Positions 26,828 to 36,233 of a DNA stretch of 64,000 bases are shown here, piece after piece. The notes below the pieces were generated by a model. It saw only the letters and a list, made by a program, of their open reading frames with translations. It was not told the origin of the DNA and did not search any database. The translations under genes and the position numbers were made by a program. How positions within the stretch are numbered: the stretch's first letter is position 1; each line of letters opens with the position of its first letter. This DNA is from JAJDAT01 sp964570665 (lineage in GTDB: Bacteria; Nitrospinota; Nitrospinia; Nitrospinales; JAJDAT01). The stretch is from NCBI GenBank assembly GCA_964570665.1, contig CAZMZH010000011.1, positions 85,580 to 149,579 of the forward strand. The letters are read 5' to 3'.

Positions 26828-27190
26828 AAATTTCCTTTAAAAAAAGGCTCTGTTTATGAGTGTTTTACGAAGCTTATTTTGTATCGTATTCAACCTGCTT
26901 TACTTTGTCAATAATATCTAAAATTTCAATAGGTTACAAGAGAGCAAAATCACTAATAACTAATGGCAAGCTTTTGCGGTGGATTCATAAGCTAGGGAGG
27001 GAAGGTCAGGCTCAAAACCTAGCCTTTTTTATTTGTAATAGTAAGAACTTGCGTTTAAAGAATTTGTAAAGAAGATTCTAGTATACTCAAGCTTATGGAA
27101 TCCCGTAAACCAATCCTATGTTGCCTTCGTGATATGATAATTCACGAGAGTATTCCTATACGCCACCAAAGATTAAGCGAGAGGTTAATT
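26828..27190. other. Gene-free region before the MORN lipoprotein gene
   Basis: 363 bp. I see no supported gene; a 69-codon plus-strand ORF (26860-27069) has no ribosome site or protein-like composition. It holds one copy of a terminator-like repeat (26990-27032) that recurs after the MORN gene. Confidence 0.5.
26990..27032 (+). repeat. Terminator-like repeat, copy 1
   Basis: A purine-rich segment starting GCTAGGGAGGGAAGG, then CAGGCTCAAAACCTAGCC and a T run. GCTAGG (26991-26996) pairs with CCTAGC (27018-27023). It is about 85% identical to 27849-27893. The two copies flank the MORN gene in the same orientation. Confidence 0.6.
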
Positions 27191-27805
27191 ATGTCTATAA
27201 CCCGACTATCAATCATTCCGCTACTGTTCTTCTTATTTTCATGCGTTTCGCTCACCCCGGATCATGCCGAGACTGGCCGTTGTATTTCAGGTGACTGTGT
27301 GAACGGCTATGGGACTAATATTTTTAGTTCTGGGCACAAATATGAGGGTTATTTTAGAAATGGCCTAAAGCATGGCCAGGGAATCCAAACGTGGCCTGAT
27401 GGTTCCAAGTTTGTAGGGGAATTTAGAAATGGCCTAAGGCATGGCCAGGGAATCTACACATGGGCTAATGGCGATAAGTATGAAGGAGAAATTAAAGATG
27501 ACAAAGCTAATGGCCAGGGAACCAAAACGTGGGCTAATGGCGAAAAGTATGTGGGGGAATGGAAAAATGGCAAAATGCATGGCCAGGGAATCTTGGCGTG
27601 GGCTGATGAAAGTAAGTATGTAGGAGAATGGAGAGACGACAAACAGCATGGCCAGGGAACCAAAACATGGCCTGATGGCTATAAGTATGTTGGGGGATGG
27701 AGAGACGACAAACCGCATGGCCAGGGAACCTTGACATTGCCTGATGGCAATACGTGGACAGGAGCATGGAGCAACGGTAAAAAAGTTTTGGAATCAGAAA
27801 AATGA
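27191..27805 (+). CDS. MORN-repeat lipoprotein
   Basis: A 204-residue lipoprotein. The signal peptide has a lipobox (LLFFLFSC), so Cys at about residue 18 would be lipidated, followed by six full and one partial 23-residue MORN repeats of the form YVGEWxxxxxHGQGTxTWPDG. At DNA level these are 69-bp tandem repeats. I chose ATG 27191, with an AGAGGTT site, over 27095, because the signal peptide then begins the protein. MORN proteins bind lipids or proteins at membranes; the exact role is unknown. Repeat number may vary between strains. Confidence 0.85.
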   Translation: MSITRLSIIPLLFFLFSCVSLTPDHAETGRCISGDCVNGYGTNIFSSGHKYEGYFRNGLKHGQGIQTWPDGSKFVGEFRNGLRHGQGIYTWANGDKYEGEIKDDKANGQGTKTWANGEKYVGEWKNGKMHGQGILAWADESKYVGEWRDDKQHGQGTKTWPDGYKYVGGWRDDKPHGQGTLTLPDGNTWTGAWSNGKKVLESEK

Positions 27806-27848
27806 AAAAGTGTCCGATTATATTTTAGGAATCTAAAAGGAAATCTTT

Positions 27849-27893
27849 AGCTAGGAAGGAAAGGCCAGGCTTAAAACCTGGCTTTTTTTTTAT
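27849..27893 (+). terminator. Terminator after the MORN gene (repeat copy 2)
   Basis: GCCAGG (27864-27869) pairs with CCTGGC (27877-27882), followed by nine T. It is the second copy of the repeat at 26990-27032. It lies 44 bp after the MORN stop. Confidence 0.75.
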
Positions 27894-28029
27894 GCCTTAT
27901 TAAGCGGTTGCATGTTTGGTTCACAATTTATTACGGGTTTGATTAAATACCCGACACAAAAGAGATGAAAAAAGTCGGTTTATTTTACAAACGTCCTCTT
28001 GGCGTGGCGGTCATAAGAACTTCGTCAAA

Positions 28030-29265
28030 CTAAACTTCTTCTCTTAACATATCATCCAATGTTTGACGGCGGCGAGAGAGGGTGAACTTATTGCCTTCCA
28101 CGACCACTTCTGGTAATAAAGGTTGAGTGTTGTAATTGGACGACATTGCATATCCATAAGCTCCGGCTCCACCGATGACGACGACGTCTCCAGGCGAAGG
28201 CTTTGGTAATTTCCTGGTAACGGGCTCTTCATTTTCTTGGGTCAAAACGTCGCCGGATTCGCAAACAGGTCCCGCTACAATTAAATCTTGTTCCGAGCCT
28301 AGATCGTCTCCTTGAAACCATATGGGGTGATAAGATCCGTAAGCCATGGGGCGTAATAAATGACAAAATCCAACATTGGTCAATACATAGTCCAACCGTT
28401 TGCCATCTTCGTCAAAAGTATGGTTTAGAGATCTAACCTCTCCAAGCAAGTATCCGCAACCGGCAACAAAACGCCTACCGGGTTCGATTTCGCATTCGAT
28501 TTTTCGTCCAAAATGTTTTTCTAATATTTGGATACGTTCTTCTAGGATAGGTTTGTAGTCGGATAAATCTTCTTGCGGTAGTTCTGTTCTATATTGGTAA
28601 GGCAATCCGCCGCCAAAGTTGACAATCTCGACGTCTTCAAAATCTTTTGCAAATTCTACAAGTTTTCCGGTAATACGTTTTAGATGAACTAAGTCGCCGC
28701 CAGATCCGATATGAGTATGAATGCCATTGATGCGAATTCCATATTTCTTCGCGATGGCTTTAGCTTCGTCAAGATTTTGATGCCAAATTCCATGTTTGCT
28801 GTAGGGGCCGCCCGTATTTGTTTTTTTTGAATGGCCTGCTCCTTCGCCTGGGTTGATACGGATGGAAACGGGATTGGATTCTTTTCCTCTTTTTTGGCAT
28901 GCTTGGCCATACTCTTCCAACATACCAAGGCTTCCGCAATTGACGTAAATGTTATTATCTAAACAAAAATTGGGTTCTTCGTCGTTAAAGAATACGTCGC
29001 TGGTAAAACAAATATCTTCTGTCTTAAAGCCCGCTCGTTGCGCCCTTTGACATTCGAATACGCTCACGGCGTCTATTTTGATTCCTTGGTTTAACATTTC
29101 TTTTAGCACGGTAATGTTGGAACAAGCTTTCATTGCATAGCGAACAATAGGAGCCAGGTCTTTTATTTCGATAATGGATTCGCGTAATTTGCTCAAACTA
29201 TATACATAAACCGGGGCTCCGTGTTTGTCGACGATATCCCGGACATTTACATCTTCGATTTTCAT
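28030..29265 (-). CDS. lysA: Diaminopimelate decarboxylase
   Basis: Final step of lysine synthesis, a PLP fold type III enzyme. The 411 residues carry the PLP Lys46 in VRYAMKACSN, substrate and phosphate sites IHTHIGSGGD and VNFGGGLPYQYR, the basic EPGRRFVAGCGYLL, and the dimer-active-site motif GPVCESGDVL. ATG start. It is divergent from the arginine decarboxylase gene; both belong to the same fold family but are not close paralogues. Confidence 0.93.
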   Translation of the reverse strand: MKIEDVNVRDIVDKHGAPVYVYSLSKLRESIIEIKDLAPIVRYAMKACSNITVLKEMLNQGIKIDAVSVFECQRAQRAGFKTEDICFTSDVFFNDEEPNFCLDNNIYVNCGSLGMLEEYGQACQKRGKESNPVSIRINPGEGAGHSKKTNTGGPYSKHGIWHQNLDEAKAIAKKYGIRINGIHTHIGSGGDLVHLKRITGKLVEFAKDFEDVEIVNFGGGLPYQYRTELPQEDLSDYKPILEERIQILEKHFGRKIECEIEPGRRFVAGCGYLLGEVRSLNHTFDEDGKRLDYVLTNVGFCHLLRPMAYGSYHPIWFQGDDLGSEQDLIVAGPVCESGDVLTQENEEPVTRKLPKPSPGDVVVIGGAGAYGYAMSSNYNTQPLLPEVVVEGNKFTLSRRRQTLDDMLREEV

Positions 29266-29563
29266 TTTTAATTCCTATATTTATAACGTCTAAGTTTATT
29301 TAAATTATTTTTGATAAATGTTTAAAAATGGTAACTCGTTCTTTTACAGAGACTCTATTTAGGGATATTTACAGTTAAATAAATGTTTAGTTTTAAACTC
29401 TCGAACTCTATCATAAAATAGAGGGTATGCGAATGGAATTTGAATAAAATCTGATGTAGAAAGGTTCTATAAAGGTTTGAAATAAATTGACAAACGTGGC
29501 GATAATTATTCTAATTGGATATCTAATAAATATTGGTTTTTTTATTTTTTGAAAGTTTTATAA
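29266..29563. other. Divergent promoter region between lysA and speA
   Basis: 298 bp, A+T-rich, with no gene. It carries the speA promoter given separately. An ATAAAATAGAGGG-type segment near 29413 faces neither gene with a clear consensus. Confidence 0.5.
29487..29515 (+). promoter_or_regulatory. Predicted sigma-70 promoter of speA
   Basis: A perfect -35 TTGACA (29487-29492), a 17-bp spacer and -10 TCTAAT (29510-29515), 48 bp before the speA ATG. Confidence 0.6.
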
Positions 29564-31477
29564 ATGAAAAAGTGGACGGTTGAAAATTCTTCGGAACTTT
29601 ACAATGTAGATGGATGGGGCGCTGGGTATTTTGGAATCAATCAAAAGGGACATTTGATTGTTCGACCGCAAATGAATAATCCGCATTCGATTGATTTGAA
29701 AGATCTAGTCGAGGATATTCGGCAAAAGGGTTACTCCTTACCTGCATTAATTCGATTTTCGGATATATTGCACGCCAGTATCGCCAAATTAGCCAATGCA
29801 TTTAAACAAGCGTCGCAAGAGTATGGCTTTGAAGGCGAATACCATGGCGTTTACCCCATTAAAGTGAATCAGCAAAGACAGGTTGTTGAGGAAATTGTTA
29901 AGTTTGGTCGAAATTATAATATTGGGCTCGAAGCGGGTTCAAAGCCAGAATTGCACGCTATTTTAGCCATCATGCACAACCCGGAAGCGTTACTGATTTG
30001 CAACGGATATAAAGACGAACAATTTATTCGTCTCGCTTTGATGGGACAAAAGCTTGGGAAGAAAATCTTTATCGTTGTCGAAAAACTTTCCGAACTTAAA
30101 ATTATCATTAAAGTTGCTAAAGAAATTAGGGTCAAGCCTAATATTGGTTTGCGAATAAAACTGGTTAGCGGAGGCTCTGGGCGTTGGGCGGGTTCTTCCG
30201 GAGAACAGTCAAAATTTGGATTGAATTCCATTGAATTGATGGAAGCTTTGGCGCTTACAAAAGAAGCGGAACTTTTGGACTGTGTTAAGTTGATCCATTT
30301 TCATTTGGGTAGCCAGATCACTAATATTCGGCATATTAAGAGCAGTTTAAAGGAGGTTGGTCGATTCTATTCTGAATTACTTAAGCAAGGTTGTAATATT
30401 CAGTATATTGACGTTGGCGGTGGGTTAGGGGTAGATTATGATGGTTCGCGATCGACTTTTGCTTCTAGCGCAAATTATTCCGTTCAGGAATATGCTAATG
30501 ATGTCGTATATCATATTTTAGAAATCTGCCAGGAAGAAGATTTACCGCATCCCAATATTATTTCAGAATCGGGTCGAGCGATGACAGCCTATCATTCTAT
30601 CCTGGTATTTAACGTTTTGGATGTGACTTCGTTTCCCGATTGGAAAAATGGAATTTCGATTGGAGATGAAGCTTCCGAAGTCGTTAAAGAGATGTACGAT
30701 GTGCTTTCTTTGACCTCTAATAAAAATATAATTGAATCGTGGCATGATGCGGTTCATTTAAAAGAACAAGTCAATAACCAATTTTTATTAGGACTGATCT
30801 CTCTTGAAGATCGCGCTATGGCAGAAAGAATTTATTGGGGGATTTGCCGAAAAATTCAAAGTTTGGCTGGTCGTTTGAAGTATATGCCGGAAGAATTGAA
30901 GAATTTAAAAAAGGATTTGGCGGATAAATATTTTTGTAATTTTTCTATTTTTCAATCGTTGCCGGACTCTTGGGCTATCGATCAAGTATTTCCTGTTGTT
31001 CCATTACAACGCCTTAATGAAGAGCCGACGCGCGATGCCACAATTGAGGATATTACCTGCGATTCCGACGGTAAAATCGATCTTTTCATTGGCGAAAGGA
31101 ACACCGAAAATACCTTACGCGTTCATGAAATAAAGTCTGGAGAAAACTATCGCCTTGGAATTTTTCTTACTGGCGCTTATCAAGAAATTTTAGGCGATTT
31201 GCATAACTTATTTGGGGATACCAATGCGTTTCATGTTTCTTTAACTCCTGATGGCGAACTAAATTATGAACAGATTATCGAAGGAGAAGACGTTACAGAC
31301 GTCTTAGATTACGTTCAGTTTCGCGCCGATGAGTTAGAGGGACGTATGGCTGGATTTTTGATTTCCAGCGTTCAAAACGGACAAATTACTCAGAAAGAAG
31401 CAGACGATTTTATCGATTTATATAAAGAAGGTTTAAATGGATATACTTATTTGTTACACCCTCATACTGATGAATAG
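29564..31477 (+). CDS. speA: Biosynthetic arginine decarboxylase
   Basis: Converts arginine to agmatine, the first step to putrescine/spermidine. The 637 residues match SpeA. Motifs: YHGVYPIKVNQQRQVVEEI with the PLP Lys near residue 104, LVSGGSGRWAGSSGEQSKFG, HFHLGSQITNI, IDVGGGLGVDYDGSRS, and the C-terminal HEIKSGENYRLG barrel. The N-terminal IDVDGWGAGYF-type start is seen as YNVDGWGAGYFGIN. No agmatinase or agmatine deiminase is in the window. Confidence 0.96.
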   Translation: MKKWTVENSSELYNVDGWGAGYFGINQKGHLIVRPQMNNPHSIDLKDLVEDIRQKGYSLPALIRFSDILHASIAKLANAFKQASQEYGFEGEYHGVYPIKVNQQRQVVEEIVKFGRNYNIGLEAGSKPELHAILAIMHNPEALLICNGYKDEQFIRLALMGQKLGKKIFIVVEKLSELKIIIKVAKEIRVKPNIGLRIKLVSGGSGRWAGSSGEQSKFGLNSIELMEALALTKEAELLDCVKLIHFHLGSQITNIRHIKSSLKEVGRFYSELLKQGCNIQYIDVGGGLGVDYDGSRSTFASSANYSVQEYANDVVYHILEICQEEDLPHPNIISESGRAMTAYHSILVFNVLDVTSFPDWKNGISIGDEASEVVKEMYDVLSLTSNKNIIESWHDAVHLKEQVNNQFLLGLISLEDRAMAERIYWGICRKIQSLAGRLKYMPEELKNLKKDLADKYFCNFSIFQSLPDSWAIDQVFPVVPLQRLNEEPTRDATIEDITCDSDGKIDLFIGERNTENTLRVHEIKSGENYRLGIFLTGAYQEILGDLHNLFGDTNAFHVSLTPDGELNYEQIIEGEDVTDVLDYVQFRADELEGRMAGFLISSVQNGQITQKEADDFIDLYKEGLNGYTYLLHPHTDE

Positions 31478-31504
31478 CGCTTAAAAAGTGAATATTTTTT
31501 AGTA

Positions 31505-33706
31505 TTAATTTATTGCTGTTAATCCAAGTTGACGAGCTAGTTTTAGAATTTTATCGTTGTCGGCCCCAAGGCGAGACGCCTCATTAAAATGTGAAATTGC
31601 TTTTTGTGGTTGTTTTGAATTAAAAAGTAATATTGAAATATTTAAGTGAGCGCTTATATAATTTGGGTCTAAAGCCAATGCCATCTCAAACATCTTTATG
31701 GCTTCCGAAGTTCGTTCTTGTTCGGAAAAGAGTAAAGCTAAATAATGGTATGATTCTTTGTTGAGTGGATCAAGTTGTACTGATTTTTTTAAAAGGAATT
31801 CCACTTCCTGGTAATGACCGAGGCGAAAATTATTTATTCCTAATTTCCGATAAGAGTCTATCTGGTATGGGTTTAGTTCGAGAACTTTTTTATAATAATT
31901 ATTAGCCATCTTGTAGTCTAATAGCGCGTCATAGGCATATCCCATTCTTAAGTAAGACCCCCAATGCTTGGGTATGTTTTTAGACGCGATAGTAAATAAA
32001 CGCAACCCTTCTTTTATATTTCCTTTTCGCGCATTAATGTCGCCTTCTTTAATTGCAACTTTATAGGCATGTCTTTTTTTTATTTGTTCTGGCGATTTGG
32101 TCGGCATGATTTTGTATAGGTAGGAAAAACAAATTAAATTTGAAAGTAAAAGAAGACTGAAAGCATATTTTGCGAAATTATTCTTTTCTATAAAATTACT
32201 TTTAAATCTATTGAACAAAAAACAAGCGAAAACAACACAAACTAATTGTGCGCTGGGGAATAAAAACAAAAATAAAAAACTTTCTTTAGTAAAAGTTTCT
32301 GGTTTTATTGAAAATAGTATATTGAAAAAGTTTGTGGAACGGCTTAAAAGATGACTGTTTTCTAAAAAAAGATTTGGAATTTCCGATAAGGCTTTTAACG
32401 TAAATTGTGGGTGAAAATAAGATAACGATGTCCTGTACTGGATTAATACAAGATAATGTAAAATAATAAATAACGTAATTAATACAATTCCCCCTTTGAA
32501 TACGCTTTGATTGTTTTTAAACCTGTCCATTGCTCCAGCTATCCCAAACGCAAAAAAACCAATAGAAGGTATTAAGTATCTATTCCCATAAGATGCAGAA
32601 TCGGGATTAGTCATCGCTACCAGAAAATTTGAAAACAAAAAAGCTAGTATTCCGGGCAATAATTCTTTTGCCGAGTTTCGAATGAAAAATACCCCTAAAG
32701 TTCCCAGAAAGAATATGGGAGTCATTAAGATCAATGACCATTTTGGGCCAAAGAATAGTTGAAAAACTTTATCTCCTAATAAGGCTAAAACGTTTGACGA
32801 ACTGCTTTCCGCATTCATTATGGCTAGTGATTTATTTATATATGACAGTAGAGATCCGTTTAATTGATTCCATACTAGAAGTTGAGGGGTTAATGCTAAT
32901 GCGGAAAAAAGACCAAAAAAAATAATTTCGGTTAAATATTGCTTTAAGTAGTTTTTTCTTTCATTACATTTAAACCATTGTACGGCTTGGTCGACAATAT
33001 AAAGAGACAAATACATAATATTGATCATTCTTATTGAGCATAACAATCCGAAAACCAGTCCCAAAAGAGCGTGATGGTATTTGTTTCTTGAGTTTCGATA
33101 TATTAGCCAAACCATTATAAAAACAATTGAAAGGAAAAATTCAGTGCCGTGCGCCATTCTTTGTCGTATGAAGGAATAATATATTAGAGGAGATCCCAAA
33201 CAAACTCCTATAGTTGCCGCTAATGCGGGTGTTTGGGAGAAATATCTTGCTAAAATTCTATATAGTAACAATAGACCTATAAATACATAGGTTTGGGCGG
33301 CAATGGCAGTGGCGATAAAATAAGGGGATGAATATCCATCAATAGCAAAAGAATATCCTAAATTATTTAAGATAATCGCGGATAGGTGACCTAGAAGGAA
33401 GAACGGAATAAATAAAATGCTTTGTCCAATTTGCCAATTATTAAAAACGTAGCCAGTAGAGGTAAAGTGTTCTATGTGTGCATATTTCTTTTCATTTATA
33501 AAATCTAAGTCACCGTCAAAAAAAGCCGATCTAAGGTATGCGTAGTATCCAGCGTCGTCCCCTTCGTCAATTTGCATAACGGAATAGTATCCCGTATGCC
33601 AAGTTTTAGGTATCCAATCGTTGAACAAACCGAGAGGGGTGAGAGCTAAGAAGAAAATAAAAAACGTTCCACCTAGGATTGCTATCGATTTAATATCGGA
33701 TTTCAT
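31505..33706 (-). CDS. GT-C-like polytopic membrane protein with C-terminal TPRs, tandem copy 2
   Basis: 733 residues. About 11 or 12 membrane helices (residues 1-530) come first. The first exported loop has acidic residues in DEGDDAGYYAYLRSAFFDGD, as in GT-C glycosyltransferases that use polyprenyl-phosphate sugars. Four or five TPR repeats follow (about 550-725: GSYLRMGYAYDALLDYKMAN, DPNYISAHLNISILLF). Its start is directly against the stop of an equally long paralogue (no intergenic base). It probably glycosylates an envelope lipid or protein; donor and acceptor are unknown. Confidence 0.75.
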   Translation of the reverse strand: MKSDIKSIAILGGTFFIFFLALTPLGLFNDWIPKTWHTGYYSVMQIDEGDDAGYYAYLRSAFFDGDLDFINEKKYAHIEHFTSTGYVFNNWQIGQSILFIPFFLLGHLSAIILNNLGYSFAIDGYSSPYFIATAIAAQTYVFIGLLLLYRILARYFSQTPALAATIGVCLGSPLIYYSFIRQRMAHGTEFFLSIVFIMVWLIYRNSRNKYHHALLGLVFGLLCSIRMINIMYLSLYIVDQAVQWFKCNERKNYLKQYLTEIIFFGLFSALALTPQLLVWNQLNGSLLSYINKSLAIMNAESSSSNVLALLGDKVFQLFFGPKWSLILMTPIFFLGTLGVFFIRNSAKELLPGILAFLFSNFLVAMTNPDSASYGNRYLIPSIGFFAFGIAGAMDRFKNNQSVFKGGIVLITLFIILHYLVLIQYRTSLSYFHPQFTLKALSEIPNLFLENSHLLSRSTNFFNILFSIKPETFTKESFLFLFLFPSAQLVCVVFACFLFNRFKSNFIEKNNFAKYAFSLLLLSNLICFSYLYKIMPTKSPEQIKKRHAYKVAIKEGDINARKGNIKEGLRLFTIASKNIPKHWGSYLRMGYAYDALLDYKMANNYYKKVLELNPYQIDSYRKLGINNFRLGHYQEVEFLLKKSVQLDPLNKESYHYLALLFSEQERTSEAIKMFEMALALDPNYISAHLNISILLFNSKQPQKAISHFNEASRLGADNDKILKLARQLGLTAIN

Positions 33707-35908
33707 TTAATTTTCAAAAGACAGACCTAGCTGGTTTGTCAATTTTCGGATTTTTTCCATTTTCACTCCAAGGCGAGACGCTTCTTTAAAGTGTAAAATC
33801 GCTTTTTGCGTTTGTTTTAATAAACCAAGAAATACGGCGAAGTTTAAATGTGCATTTTTATAATTTGGGTTTAAGGCCAATGAATATTCAAACATTTTTA
33901 AAGTTTCCACTATTCTATTTTGGTCCGCAAGGAGTACGAGCGCTAAAAAATGAAAAGATTTTTCATTAAATGGATCAAGTTCAATTGATTTCTTTAAAAA
34001 GAACTCCGCTTCCTTGAATTGGCCGAGGTGAAAATGGTTTCTTCCAATATTTCTGTATGTTTCTGCATGATAGGGGTTTAATTCCAATACTTTTTGATAG
34101 TAATTATTCGCGGTTTCATATGATAATTGCGTGTTATAAACTGAGCCTATTTTAAAATAAGATCCCCAATGATCGGGCAAGTTTTTACCGGCATCTGAAA
34201 ATAGACTGAGCGCTTCCTTTATGTTTCCATTTATAGCTTTAATGTTTCCCGCCTTAATTGCTTTTGCATAAAGATGTCTTGCTTTAATTTGCTCAGGTGT
34301 TTTGGCAGGCATAATTTTGTAAATATAAAGAAAGCAAATCAGGTTTGAGAGCAAAATCAAAATCATAGCGCCTTTTGAAAACCGGTTTTTTTCTATAGTA
34401 GTTTTATTGAATCTTAAAAATAAAAAGCAAATGAGGACAATGCAAACTAATTGTGCGCTGGGATATAAAAACAAAAACAAAAAACTTTCTTGATTAAATA
34501 GTTCTGATTTTGCAGAAAGTAGGATTCGTAAAAAATTTGTTGAACGGCTTAATAGCTGATTATTTTCTAAAAATAAACTTTGGATTCCAGATAAAGCTTT
34601 TAGAGAAAAATGTGGATCGTTATAAGGTATGTTAGTTTTATATTGGATCAATAAAAAATACTGTAAAACAGCAAAGGAGAATACTAATATAATTCCCCCT
34701 TTCAATGCTGTTGGAACATTTTTAAATCTGTTTACTATCCCGCCTAAGCCAATTGCTAATAGAGGCATTGAGGAAATAAAATGGCGTTCGCCAAAGGCAT
34801 CTGAATTTCCTGGAAAGATTGCTATTATTAAAATCATTGATGCGATATAGGTAAGAATGCCAAATTTTATCTCGTTTAATTGTTTATTCACAAAAAAACC
34901 TAATGTCGAAAAAATGAAAATCGGAAACGAGATCAATAATCCCCATTGTGGACTGAATAATACGTCAAATATATTTTTTAAAAGTGTTGGGGTAAATAAA
35001 AACTCTAAACCAGCGTTTGCTAATTGTAGATTACGAGTTGGCAGGGGCGTTCCATTGAGTAGTTTCCACATTAAAAGTTGAGGCGAAAGCGCTATAAAAA
35101 AAAATAATAGCATCCAAAAGGAGCGAAGAAAAAAGCCTTTTAAAAATTGTTTGTCAATTTTTGATGAAAAAATTTTCTTTAAAACTAATTGATCGACAAA
35201 ATAGAGCGCGAAAAATGAGATATTAAGTATTCTGACCATGCAAAATAAACCCAAGATGACACCTAAAAACGCGTGTTTTTCATTGTCCTCTGAGGTTCTA
35301 AGTTTTAACCAAGAATAGACGAATACCACTGCCATAAAAAATTCGACTGTATGGGCCATTCTTTGCCGGATGAAGGAATAATAAATCAGAGGGGATGCTA
35401 GCCAAACGCCAATTATTGTTACTACAACGAAATTTTGATGGAAATATTTAGTTAGAATTCTAAATAAAATTAATAGACCTAAAAATAAATAGGTTTGGGA
35501 GGCAATGGCTGTAGCCATTAAATAAGGAGTCGAATACCCGTCTATAGAGAATGAATATCCGAAATTGTTTAAGACGATCGCAATTAGATGACCTAATAAG
35601 AAGAAGGGTAAGAATAAAATACTCTGTCCGATGGTCCAATTATTAAAAACGTAGCCGGTGGAAGTAAAATTTTCAATGTGAGCGTATCTCTTCTCATTAA
35701 TGAAATCCAGGTCTCCGTCAAAAAAAGCCGATCGGAGGTATGCGTAGTAACCGGAGTCATCGGCTCCGTCAATTTGGGTAACGGAATAATGGCCGGTGTG
35801 CCAATTTTTGGGAATGGAATCGTCAAACAATCCAAGGGGAGTGAGCGCTAAGAAAAAAACAAAAAAGGTTGTCCCTAAAATTGTTATTGCTTTATTATCG
35901 GGGTTCAT
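33707..35908 (-). CDS. GT-C-like polytopic membrane protein with C-terminal TPRs, tandem copy 1
   Basis: 733 residues and the same architecture as its downstream neighbour: membrane helices, the loop DGADDSGYYAYLRSAFFDGD, and C-terminal TPRs (AETYRNIGRNHFHLGQFKEA). Similarity runs end to end and is strongest at the N-terminus (GLF-D-IPK-WHTG-YSV-QID) and in the TPRs, so it is a tandem duplication with later divergence in the helices. The stop codon is followed at once by the ATG of copy 2. A 325-bp region upstream separates it from the ankyrin gene. Confidence 0.75.
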   Translation of the reverse strand: MNPDNKAITILGTTFFVFFLALTPLGLFDDSIPKNWHTGHYSVTQIDGADDSGYYAYLRSAFFDGDLDFINEKRYAHIENFTSTGYVFNNWTIGQSILFLPFFLLGHLIAIVLNNFGYSFSIDGYSTPYLMATAIASQTYLFLGLLILFRILTKYFHQNFVVVTIIGVWLASPLIYYSFIRQRMAHTVEFFMAVVFVYSWLKLRTSEDNEKHAFLGVILGLFCMVRILNISFFALYFVDQLVLKKIFSSKIDKQFLKGFFLRSFWMLLFFFIALSPQLLMWKLLNGTPLPTRNLQLANAGLEFLFTPTLLKNIFDVLFSPQWGLLISFPIFIFSTLGFFVNKQLNEIKFGILTYIASMILIIAIFPGNSDAFGERHFISSMPLLAIGLGGIVNRFKNVPTALKGGIILVFSFAVLQYFLLIQYKTNIPYNDPHFSLKALSGIQSLFLENNQLLSRSTNFLRILLSAKSELFNQESFLFLFLYPSAQLVCIVLICFLFLRFNKTTIEKNRFSKGAMILILLSNLICFLYIYKIMPAKTPEQIKARHLYAKAIKAGNIKAINGNIKEALSLFSDAGKNLPDHWGSYFKIGSVYNTQLSYETANNYYQKVLELNPYHAETYRNIGRNHFHLGQFKEAEFFLKKSIELDPFNEKSFHFLALVLLADQNRIVETLKMFEYSLALNPNYKNAHLNFAVFLGLLKQTQKAILHFKEASRLGVKMEKIRKLTNQLGLSFEN

Positions 35909-36233
35909 TGTATTGGAAATTGATCAATAAAAGGGAATTTGAAAATTAGATCGGTCAAGGGGGGATTTACTAGCTCAATTAGTCCTTATAAAAACTCCTC
36001 AAGTTTTCAAATGTACTGTTTACTTAAGTAAATTCTTTAGTATTTTTGCACAGCGTCTTTGCAATTACAATTTTATCAAGAATTAATATTCGGTTTTAAA
36101 GTAATTTCAATGGTGGAGATTTGTTTGGTTTATTTTATAAATCGTTGCGGGGTCTATTTCTAAATCTCCTTAATTATATTGCTGGCTTAGCATATTTGTT
36201 TAACCTTTTTGGCAAATCAACAATTAATAGATA
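35909..36233. other. Gene-free divergent region
   Basis: 325 bp between the minus-strand GT-C-like pair and the plus-strand ankyrin gene. It must hold both promoters. I see no strong consensus, hairpin or small ORF. Confidence 0.4.

Noticed and set aside
26860..27069. 69-codon plus-strand ORF
   Set aside because: No ribosome site, odd composition, and it runs through the terminator-like repeat.
27434..27767. Several long minus-strand ORFs inside the MORN gene
   Set aside because: They mirror the 69-bp repeats of the real gene and have repetitive, unlikely protein sequences and no start signals.
27300..27780. Possible CRISPR array
   Set aside because: The 69-bp repeats are adjacent without spacers and encode MORN units in frame.
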